From the NCBI RefSeq assembly GCF_012273655.1, contig NZ_JAAWWP010000014.1, positions 41,575-105,574 of the forward strand: a stretch of 64,000 bases of DNA, given 5' to 3'. This document shows, piece by piece, positions 1 through 27,600 of this stretch; positions within the stretch are counted from its first letter, which is position 1; every line of letters starts with the position of its first letter. A program made the position numbers and the translations under genes. The stretch is from Streptomyces physcomitrii (GTDB lineage Bacteria > Actinomycetota > Actinomycetes > Streptomycetales > Streptomycetaceae). The notes below the pieces were generated by a model, which ran no database searches, had not been told where the DNA came from, and was given only the letters and a program-made list of their open reading frames with translations.

Positions 1-30
1 CGGCCCCCCTCTCCCCGCTTTCCGCGGGGG

Positions 31-58
31 GGGGGGCGGGGCCCGGGGCCCGCCCCCC
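31..58 (-). terminator. GC-rich hairpin closing the NRPS operon
   Basis: A perfect 10-bp stem (31-40 paired with 49-58) with an 8-nt loop lies 12 bp beyond the last NRPS stop codon. A second overlapping stem (13-18 with 24-29) follows at once. There is no T tract, as is common in Streptomyces terminators. The position suggests that NRPS gene C is the last gene of the operon, so a thioesterase is unlikely to be co-transcribed to the left. Confidence 0.6.
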
Positions 59-70
59 ACCGCCGGGTGC

Positions 71-16998
<16,928 letters not shown>

Positions 16999-17002
<4 letters not shown>

Positions 17003-20000
17003 TGGGTCCTCCACTCGTCTTCGAATTCGTCGATCTCGTCCTGGCTCAGGGCCAGCAGGGACAGATCCGACGGGGTATGTCCGCCCGCGGCGCCGCGCGC
17101 GGCGGCCACCAGGGCGTCCAGCGCCTCCTGCCAGGTCGCGGCGAGGGCGGCGATCTCCTTCTTCGACACCAGGCGGTCGGCGTGGTGCCAGGTCACGGAC
17201 AGCTCGGTGCCCGTGGGGCGGCGCAGGGCCGCGATGTTGAGGTCGACGGCGAGGTCGATGCCGAGGGCCGGGTCCTCGCGCCAGAGCGCCGAGGACTCGG
17301 GGGCGGGGGTCCAGCTCCCGTCCGTGCCGGAGGCGGTGGTGGCGCTGTCGGTGTCGGCGACCTCGAAGCGGCCCAGGTAGTTGAAGCCGATCCGCGGCTC
17401 CTCCAGGGCGGCGAGCCGGGGCCGGGACGCGGCGTCGAGGTGGCGCAGCTGCCCGTAGCCGAGGCCGCCGCCGGGGACCGACCGCAGCTGCTCCTTGACG
17501 TGCTTGAGCACCCGCCCGGCCTCGGCCGGGTCGGTGAGGGCCCGTGCCGCGTCCGCGCCGCCGAGGCCCAGGCGCACCGGGTGCACGCTGGTGAACCAGC
17601 CCACCGTCCGGGAGGGTTCGCGTCCGTCCAGGACTCCGGCGTCGCGGCCGTGTCCCTCCAGGCGCACCAGCGGCTCGGACAGCGCGTGCCGGCGGGCCGC
17701 CGCGAGGGTGAGCGCGGCGAGGAGCACGTCCTGCTCGGTGCAGTGGAAGGCGGCGGTGACCTCGCCGAGGACCGCCTCGGTGAGCGCGGCGGGCACCTGG
17801 TCCTCGTACCGGCCGAGGGTGTCGGGGGTGTCCCGGGCGGGGTCGGGTGCGGGCAGCGTTCCGGTCTCCGGCCGGGGGGCCAGGACCTGCTTCCAGTACG
17901 GGAGTTCCTCGCGGCGGGCCGCGGCGCCCTCGTGCAGGGCGCGGGCCCAGGTGCGGAAGGACACCTCGACGGGCGGCAGTACGCCGGTCTCCTCGGCGCA
18001 CAGCTGCGCCAGGTCCGGCAGCAGGACCCGCCAGGACACCGCGTCCACGACCAGGTGGTGGGCGAGCAGCAGCAGCCGCCCGCCGCGGCCGGGGCCGCGG
18101 TCGAAGTGGACGGCGCGCAGCATCCGGCCCGCCGCCGGGTCGAGTTCGGCCACCGCCTCCCGCGAGTGCCGGGCGACGGCCTCCTCCAGGGTGGTGCCGT
18201 CCGGGGTGACGGTGCGCAGGACGCGGTCCGCGGGGGGCTGCTCGGGTACGTGCAGCAGCCAGCCGCCGTCGGGGCCGGTGCCGAGGCGGGCGCCGAGCAC
18301 CGGGTGGTGGGCGCGTACCCGGTCCAGGGCGCGTTCCAGGCGGGCGGCGCTCAGTCCCGGGGGCAGGGTGACCAGGACGGACTGGCTGAAGTGCCGCCAG
18401 TCGCCGCCGCGTTCGCGCAGCGCGTGCATGACCGGGGTGGGCGGCACCTCGCCGCTGCCCGGGTCGTGGACGGCCTTGTCCTCCTGCGCGGGCCGGGCCA
18501 CCTCGGCGAGGGCGGCGGGGGTGCGGTGCTCGAAGACCTGCCGGGGGGTGAGGACCAGGCCGCGCCTGCGGGCGGCGCTGACCAGCTGGATGGAGGAGAT
18601 GCTGTCCCCGCCGAGCGCGAAGAAGCTGTCGTGGGCGCCGACGCTCTCCCGTCCGAGGAGGGCGGCGACCAGCTCGCAGAGCACCGTCTCGCTCTCCCCC
18701 ACCGGCTCGGCTCCCGCGCCGTCGCCGGGGGCGGCGGGCTCGGGCAGGGCGGCGCGGTCCAGCTTGCCGCCCGCGGTGAGCGGGAACGCGGGCAGGACGA
18801 GGACGTCCGCGGGCACCATCGAGGCGGGCAGCAGCCCGGCGGCGTACCGGACCAGCTCGGGGCCGTCGACGCTGTCCGCGCCGGTGGTGGTGGCATAGCC
18901 GATGAGGCGGCCGCCGCGCTCGGGGTCGCGTACCAGGACGGCGGCGTCGCGCACCCCGGGGTGGGAGAGCAGGGCCGCGCGCACCTCGCCCGGTTCGACG
19001 CGCACCCCGGCCAGCTTGACCTGGTCGTCGGCGCGGCCGGTGAACTCCAGCTCCCCGTCCCGGTTCCAGCGCGCGAGGTCGCCGGTGCGGTACAGGCGCC
19101 CGCCCGGGGGGCCGAAGGGGTCGGCGACGAAGCGGGCGGCGGTGGCGGCGCTCTGCTGCCGGTAGCCGAGGGCGAGTTGGACGCCCGCCAGGTACAGCTC
19201 GCCGACCACGCCGGGCGGCAGCGGACGCAGCGCCGGGTCCAGTACGTAGGCGCGGGTTCCGGCGCCGGGGCGGCCGAGCGGCACCATGGGCCGCTCGCCG
19301 GGGCGGGCCGGGCGGGCGGTGACATCGACGGCGGCCTCGGCGGGCCCGTACTGGTTGACGAGTCGGCCGGGCAGGTGGGCGCAGTCGGCGGCCAGGCGGT
19401 CGCTGAGGGCCTCGCCGCCGCTGAAGATCCAGCGCAGGCCGGTGCAGCGGGCGGCCTCGGGCTCGGCGGCGAACAGGGCCAGCATCGAGGGGACGAAGTG
19501 GACGGCGGCCACCTCGTGGCGGCGGATCAGGGCGGCCAGACGCGCCGGGTCGAGGTGGCTGTCGCCGCCCGCCACCACCAGGGCGGCGCCTTCCAGGAGC
19601 GGGCCGAACAGCTCCCACACCGAGACGTCGAAGCCGGGGGCGGCCTTCAGGAGCATCCGCCCGCCGGGGCCGAGGGGGAAGCGGCGGCGGGTCCAGGCGA
19701 GCCGGTTGGCCAGCGCCCCGTGGCCGACGACCACGGCCTTGGGCTCGCCGGTGGAGCCGGAGGTGTGGATGACGTAGGCCGCCTCGGCGGGGTGGGTGGC
19801 GGGTGCGGGCAGGGTGCCGGTGGCGGGCAGGTCCTCGGCCGTCAGGAGCCGCCAGGGTCCTTGTGCGGGCAGCAGGTGGCGGTGGGCGCGGTCGGTGAGG
19901 ACGGCCTGCGGCGGGTTCGCGGCGAGGATCCGGGCGAGCCGGTGCGGCGGGTGCGCCGGGTCGAGGGGCAGGTAGACGGCCCCGGCGTGGTGCGCCGCGT

Positions 20001-21600
20001 GCGCGGCCACCACCAGGTCGGCGCCGCGCGGCAGCAGCACCGCGACCGGTCCGCCCCGCTCCACCCCGGCGCCGGTGAGGGCCTCGGCGGCGCCGGTGAC
20101 CCGGTCCAGGAGTGCGCCGTAGCTGAGCACGGTGTCCCCGTCGATGACCGCGGGCGCCTTCGGGGTACGTGCGGCCTGGGCCGCGAACGCCCGGGGCAGG
20201 CACGGCAGTTCGGCGTCGGCGACGGGGGGCTCGGCGGCGTTGAACTCTTCGAGGACGCGGTGGCGTTCGGCCTCGTCGAGCAGGTCCAGGGTGGCCGTCG
20301 TCTCGTCCGGGCGCAGGGCGAAGGCGGCGAGGACGCGCAGGAACCGCTCGGTGAGCGCCTGGGCGCCGGTCCGGTCGAAGAGGGCGGTGCGGTAGGTGAG
20401 TCCGCCGGACAGGGCGCCGCTCTCGCCGGGGTCCTGCACCAGCGTGAAGGTCAGGTCGAACTTGGCGGTGCGGGTGTGCACCGGCAGCGGGCTGCTGGCG
20501 AGCCGGCCGATCACGGGTCCGGACCCGGTGCGGCTCTGGTGGTTCAGCATCACCTGGAACAGGGGGTGCCGGGCGAGGGAGCGCTCCACCTCCAGCTCGT
20601 CCACCAGGCGCTCGAAGGGGACGTCGGCGTGGTCGAAGGCTTCCAGATCGCTCTCGGCCACCCGGGCCACCAGGGCGGCGGGTGTGGGGTCGCCGCTCAC
20701 ATCGGTGCGCAGGACCAGGGTGTTGACGAAGAAACCGGTCAGCTCGTGCAGGGCGGCCTCGCCGCGGCCCGCGATCAGGGTGCCCACCGGTACGTCGTCG
20801 CCCGCCCCGAGGCGCTGCAGCAGGACCGCGAGGGCGGCGTGGGCGACCAGGAAGGGGGTGGCGCCGGTGCGGGCGGCGAGCGCCGCGAGGCCCCGGCGGA
20901 CCGGCTCGGGCACCTCGAACTCGACGACGTCGCCCTCGTATCCGGCCGCCGCGGTGCGCGGCCGGTCGAGCGGCAGGGGTGTCTCGGGCGGCAGTCCCGC
21001 CAGCCTCTCGCGCCAGTAGGCGAGCTGGCGGGCGAGTTCGCCGCCGGGGTCCTCCTCGCCGAGCAGCTCGCGCTGCCACAGCGTGTAGTCGGCGTACTGC
21101 ACGGGCAGTTCGGCCCAGCCGGGCGCCGTGCCCGCCAGGCGGGCGGCGTAGGCGGCGGCGAGGTCGTCGAGCAGGGGGCGCACCGACCACTCGTCGCCCG
21201 CGATGTGGTGCAGCACGAGGAGCAGCACATCGCCCTGGCCGGTACGGGCGAGCAGGGCGCGCAGCGGCAGGTCCGTACCGAGGTCGAAGGGCCGGGTGGC
21301 CTCCCGCTCCAGGACCGCCGTCAGCTCCTCCTCCCCCGCCGCCTCGGCGGTGTCCAGGAGCAGCCGGGCGGTGGCGGTCGCCGGGTCCAGGACGAGCTGA
21401 TGGGCCAGCCCCTCCAGGTCGGGGTAGCAGGTGCGCAGCACCTCGTGCCGGGTGAGCAGGTCGCCCAGCGCGGCGCGCAGCACCTCGGCGTCCAGGCCGC
21501 CGGTCAGGCGCAGCGCGATCGGCACGTTGTACGCGGCCGAGGGCTCGCCCGCCATCCGGTCCAGGAACCACAGCCGCTGCTGGGCCGCGGACAGCGGCAG
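16999..21600 (-). other. Module 9: C-A-T-E, Ser-like with altered pocket
   Basis: The pocket reads DVWHFGQVDK. This is the Ser pocket DVWHFSLVDK with Ser301 changed to Gly and Leu322 to Gln. The overall sequence stays in the Ser clade (HFVPSML, EAAVDVT), so Ser or a close analogue such as diaminopropionate is possible. The carrier is GGDS type, followed by an intact E domain (EGHGR, FNYLGRF). Confidence 0.7.
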
Positions 21601-24600
21601 CGGTACGGGGCGCTCGGCCTCCGGGTAGCGGCGCAGCGGCACTGTGGTGCGCCCGCCGGGGCGCAGCAGGCCCGCGAGCGCGGCGGGGGTGCGGGCCTCG
21701 AACAGCTCCCGCACGCTCAACTCGGCGTCCAGGGCGGCGCGTACGGATCCGACCAGGCGCATCGCGAGCAGCGAGTGCCCGCCGAGGGCGAAGAAGTCCT
21801 CCCCGGGGCCCACCTGTTCGCGGCCCAGGGCCTGGGCGAAGAGGCGGCACAGCACCTCCTCGCGGAGCCCGCCCGCCGGGGCCGCCGCGGTGGTGGTGGC
21901 GGTGGGGGCGGGCAGGGCGGCGCGGTCAGGCTTGCCGTTGGCGGTGAGCGCCAGGTCCTCGACCAGGACCACCTGGGCGGGCACCAGATAGGCGGGCAGT
22001 TCGGCGGCGAGCCGCTCGCGCAGGGCCTCGGGGGTGGGCGCGGCGCCGGGGGCGGGGACCGCGTAGCCGATCAGGGCGGGCCCGGCGGGCAGGTCCTCGC
22101 GCAGCACGACCGCGGCGCGGGCGACCTCCGCCAGGGCGGCGAGCGCGGCCTCGGCCTCGCCGGGCTCGATGCGGTAGCCGCGCAGCTTGACCTGGTCGTC
22201 GGCGCGGCCGAGGAAGTCCAGGGCCCCGTCCTGGCGGGTGCGGACCACGTCGCCGGTGCGGTACATCCGGGTCCCGGGCTCGCCGTAGGGGTCGGCGACG
22301 AAGCGTTCGGCGCTCGGCGCGGACCGGCCGAGGTAGCCGCGGGCGAGTCCGGCGCCGGATACGTACAGCTCTCCGGGCACCCCTTGGGCGACGGGCCGCA
22401 GGGCGGTGTCCAGGACGCGGACGGCCATGCCGTCCAGGGCGCGGCCGATGGGCAGGGGGCCGCCCGCGGCGAGGGCTTCGCCGTCGGGGCCGTACAGGGG
22501 CTGGGCGGTGGCGAAGGTGGTGGTCTCGGTGGGCCCGTAGCCGTTGACGATCCGCAGTCCGGGGGCGGCGTCGAGGGCGGCGCGCACTGCGCCGGGCGGG
22601 ACGACGGCGCCGCCGGTCCACACCTCGCGCAGATGGGCGAAGGCGCCGGGGGCCTGTGCCGCGAGCAGGTCGAAGAGCCCGGCGGTGAACCAGGCCGCGT
22701 CCGCGGTGCCCCGGGCGAGCGACTCCTGCCAGCGGGCGGCGTCCAGCGGCTCGTCGGGCACCAGGACGGCCTCGCCGCCGCGGAGCAGGGGCACCCACAG
22801 CTCGTAGGTCGCCGCGTCGAAGGAGTGCGGGGAGTGCACCAGGACCCGCCGGTGGGCCGCGCCGTCGAAGCGGGAGTCGGCGGCCAGGGAGAGCAGGGCG
22901 TGCTGGGTGGCGGCGACGCCCTTGGGGCGGCCGGTGGAGCCGGAGGTGTACATCACGTACGCCAGCTGCTCCGGGTGCACGGCCGCCGGGGGCGGCGGTA
23001 CGGAGCCCGCCCCGGCGACCGGTTCCATGCCGACCGGTTCCGCGCCGACCGGCACGGCGGTGACCTGCGCGGCGGTGACCGGTTCGGCGCCGACCGGCTG
23101 CCCGGTCTCCGCGGTGCCGACCGGTTCCCCGGTGTCCACCGTGAGGACGCGGCGGTCGCCGAAGTCCTCGTCCGCGTCGGCGGCGAGGGTCAGCACCAGC
23201 GGGGCACCGGCGGTGTCCAGGACCTGGTGGCGGCGGGCGGCGGGCCAGTCGGGGTGCAGCGGCAGATAGGCCGCGCCCACCCAGTTCACCGCGAGCAGCG
23301 CGGTGATCAGCTCGGGTGAGCGGGGCAGCGCGACGGCGACCGGGACCTCGGGGCCCGCGCCCGCGGCCCGCAGGCGCCCCGCCAAGTCGGCGGCGCGGTC
23401 GGCGAGTTGGCGGTAGCTGAGCAGCGGGTGCCCGGCGAGGGCGCGGACCGCGGTGGCCTCGGGAGTGGCGGCGGCGTGGTGGGCGACCGCCTGCGCGGGG
23501 CTCGACAGCCCGCCGGGCAGGGCGCGGGCGGGCCCCGGGACGGCCGGGGTGGTCGCGGGCAGGATGTCCAGCGCGCCCACGGGGGTGTCGAGGTCGGTGG
23601 CGAGGGCGTGCAGGGCGGTGGTGAGGGCGTCCAGGAGGCGAGCGGCGGACTCGGTGCCGTAGAGCTCGCCGCGGTGCTTGAGGACCAGGCGCAGCTGTCC
23701 GCGCTGGGCGGTGACGGCGAGGGTGAGCGGGTAGTGGGTGGCGTCCCGGCCGCCGACGCCGCGCACCGCGAGGCCCGCGGCGTCCTCGCTGGCGGCGAGG
23801 GCCTCCTCGTCGAAGGGGTAGTTCTCGAAGACGGTCATGGTGTCGAAGAGGGTGTCGACCCCGGCGGCGGCCTGGATGTCGGCCAGGCCCAGGTGCTGGT
23901 GGTCGAGGAGGGCTGCCTGGCCGCGGTGCAGGTCCAGGACACATCGGCGCAGGGTGCGGCCCGGCGGGGTGTGCACCCGTACCGGCAGGGTGTTGACGAA
24001 GAGGCCGAGCATGGACTCGGCGCCCGGCAGGTCGGCGGGGCGGCCGGAGACCGCGGCGCCGAAGACGAGGTCCTCGCGGCCGGTCAGCCGGGACAGCACC
24101 AGCGCCCAGGCGCTCTGCACCAGGGTGTTGAGGGTGGTGCCGCTCTCCCGGGCCGCCGCCTCCAGGGCCCGGCCGAGTTCGGGGCCGAGCACCCGGGTGC
24201 TCTCCAGTGAGGGCCCGGCCGGTGCGCCGGGGTCGGCGCCGGGGGCGACCAGGGTGGGTCCTTCGAGGCCGGCGAGCTCCTGCCGCCAGGCGGCGCGCGC
24301 GGCGGCGCGGTCGCGTCCGGCGAGGTGGGCCAGATGGTCGGCGTACGGGCGGCGGGTGAGCGGGGGCCGTCCGGCGTAGGCGGTGAACAGGTCGGTGAGC
24401 AGCAGCGGGGAGGACCAGCCGTCCAGGAGCAGATGATGGCTGGTGAGGAGCAGGCGCCAGGTGTCCTCGCCGGTGCGGGCCAGGGTGAAGCGGAGCAGCG
24501 GCGGGGCGTCGAGGGCGAAGCGGCGGGTGCGGTCCTCGTGCGCGAGCGCGGCGAGGTCCGCCTCCCGGCCGCGCAGGTCCTGTTCGCGCCAGTCCGGGGG

Positions 24601-27600
24601 CGGGCAGTCCGCGGGCAGGAACTGCACCAGGGTGCCGGTGGACAGCTGGCGGAAGCCCGCGTGCAGGATGTCGTGGCGCCGGACGACCTCCTGGGCGGCG
24701 GCGCGCAGCCGGGCCGGGTCGAGGGCGCCGGTGAGTTCGAGTTCGAGCTGGACGAGGTAGACGTCCTGGGCGTCCGGCCGGGACAGTGCGTGGAAGGCGA
24801 GGCCTTCCTGCAGCGGGCTGAGCGGCAGCACGGTGGCGGGCGCGGGGCGCAGCGCGTCGATCTCGGCGGCCTCGGCGCGGCTCAGGGCGAGCAGCGGGAA
24901 GTCGGCGGGGGTGCGTCCGGCGAAGCCGGGTTCGTGCGCGCGCTCGGCGAGTTCGGCCAGTGCGGCGGTGAACCGCTCGGCGAGCGTCTCGATCCGCGCC
25001 CGGTCGAGCGCGTCGCCGTCCCAGTTCCAGCGCACCGTCATGACCGGCCCGCCGGGGCCGTCCAGGGTGGAGGCGTGGACTTCGAGGAGGTGCCCGTCGA
25101 GGAGGGCGGGCAGGGTGGAGGTGTCCACGGCGTCGGATTCGGGTGCCGGGACCCATGCGCCGCCGGTGCGGGGGGTGAAGCGGCCGAGGTAGTTGAAGGC
25201 GATCTGGGCGCCGGTGGCGGCCTGCCCGTACAGGAGTCCGTAGCCGGTGCCGTGCCGGGGCACCGCGCGGGCGGCCTCCTTGGCGTTCTGCACGCTCCCG
25301 CCGCCGGGTCCTGCCTCGATCCGCAGCGGGTACTGGGTGGTGAACCAGCCGACGGTACGGGAGAGTTCGGCGCCCTGGACCAGGTCCTCGTGGCGGCCGT
25401 GGGACTCCACGTCGACCAGCACGCCGCCGGTGCCGGGTGCCAGGGCGTGGGCCAGGGCGCCGAGCAGGAGTTCGTCGGGGCGGGCGTGGAAGGCGGCCGC
25501 GACCCGGGTGAGCAGGTCGCCGGTGAGGGCGGCGGGCAGCTCGGTGCGCAGCTCACCGGCCGGGGCGGATCCCTCGGCGGGGGTGAACGGCGGCTGGGCG
25601 GCGGCGAGTTCGCCCTCCCAGTAGGCGCGCTCGTCCTCGTGGCGCTCGCGGGCGGACGCCAGCCCGCGGGCCCAGGCGCCGAAGGAGGTGCCCTCGGCGG
25701 GCAGGGCGGCCCCGGCGTGGGCCCGCTCCAGATCCGCCAGGAGGGTGCGCCAGGACACCGCGTCGACGACCAGGTGGTGCACCACGAGCAGCAGCCGTCC
25801 GGCGCGCCCCTCGCCGCGCGGGAAGTAGACCACCTCGGCCAGGCGTCCCTGCCGGGGGTCCAGGCTCTCGATCGCGGTACGGGAGTGGGCGGCGATCAGG
25901 GCGCGCAGCCGCGCCTCGTCGGCCGCCGTGGAGTCGGCGACGGTGAGCGGGACGGCGGCCTCGGGGTGGTGTTCGAGGAGGAGGGTGCCCTCGGGGGTGC
26001 CGGTGGCGCGGGTGCGGAGCGTGCCGTGGGCGGCGAGGAGCGCGTCCAGGGCGTGGCGCAGCCGCTGTTCGCCGCTGTCGGCGGGGACGGTGACCAGGAG
26101 GGCCTGGTGGAAGGTGCGCCAGTGCGCGGGCCGGTCGGCGAGCCAGCGCATCAGCGGGGTGAAGGGGACGGGCGCGAGGTCCGGGCCCGCCGCCTCGGGG
26201 GTGGTGCCGAGGCGGTCCACGGTCTCGGACAGGGCCTGGGGGGTGCGCAGTTCAAAGATCTGACGGGCACTCAGGTCCCAACCCGCGGCCCGGGCGCGGG
26301 CGACGAGCTGGATGGAGGAGATGCTGTCGCCGCCGAGCGCGAAGAAGGAGTCCTCGGCACCGGCCCGCTCCAGCCGCAGCACCTCGGCGAACAGGGCGGC
26401 CAGCTCGGCCGCCGGGCCCATTGCGGAATCGCCGCCGGCGGGCGCCTTCGGGGCGGGGGCGGGCAGGGCGGTGCGGTCGACCTTGCCGTTGGGGCTCAGT
26501 GGCAGGGCGTCCAGGACCGCGAGGCGGGAGGGCACCAGGTGGTCGGGCAGCCGGGCGGCCAGCGCGTCCAGGAGCGGCTTCTCGTGCAGGGCGGTGCCGG
26601 GCTCGGGCACCGGGTAGCCGACCAGCATCGGCCGGCCCGGGGTGTCCTCGCGCAGTACCGCGGCGGCCTGGCGGACCCCGTCCAGGGCGGCCAACGCGGC
26701 TTCCACCTCGCCGAGTTCGATCCGGAATCCGCGCAGCTTGACCTGGTCGTCGGCGCGGCCCAGGTACTCCAGGTCGCCGTCGGTGTTCCAGCGGGCGAGG
26801 TCCCCCGTGCGGTACATGCGCCTGCCCGCGGGGCCGTAGGGGTCGGCGAGGAAGCGGGTCGCGGACAGGGCGCTGCGGCCCAGGTAGCCGCGGGCCAGTC
26901 CGGTGCCGCTGACGTACAACTCGCCCTCGGTGCCGGGCGGAACCGGCTGGAGGCGGGCGTCCAGGAGGCGGAGGCCGGTGCCCTCGACGGCGCGGCCGAT
27001 GGGCGCGGGGCCGCGCAGCCGGGCGGGGTCGCAGGCCCACAGGGTGGCGTCCACGGTGGTCTCGGTGGGGCCGTAGGAGTTGAACATCCGTACGCCGTGG
27101 GCGCGTTCGCGGATCAGCTCGGGCGGGCAGGCCTCCCCGGCGACGATCAGGGTGCTGCCCTCGGCGACCGCCTCGGCGGGCAGGGCGGCGAGCACGGCCG
27201 GGGGCACGGTGAGGTGGGTGACGCGGTGCGCGGCCAGGAAGGCGGCGAGGGGGGCGCCGAGGCGCTGCTCGGCGGGGACGATCTCCAGGGCGGCGCCCGC
27301 GCAGAGCGCCATCACGATCTCCCACACCGAGGTGTCGAAGCTGAGCGAGGCGAATTGCAGCACCCGCGCACCGGGCCCGGCGGCGAAGGCGCCCTGCACG
27401 GTGGCGGCCAGGTCCGGCAGCCCGCCGTGGGTGACCACGACGCCCTTGGGGCGCCCTGTGGAACCTGAGGTGTAGATGACGTACGCCGCCGAGTCGGGGC
27501 CGAGGGCCCGCCAGCCGCGGGCCTCCGGCGCCGGGGCCGCGGCGGTGAGCACGGCGGGCTCCAGGGGCAGGCAGTCGATGCCCTCCAGAGCGGTGCCGGG

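Noticed and set aside
17003..21850. An extension of NRPS gene C far upstream of 17002 in the same frame
   Set aside because: That stretch overlaps gene B out of frame and reads as Arg/Pro-rich shadow sequence. The GTG at 17002 has a good ribosome binding site and starts a normal C domain.
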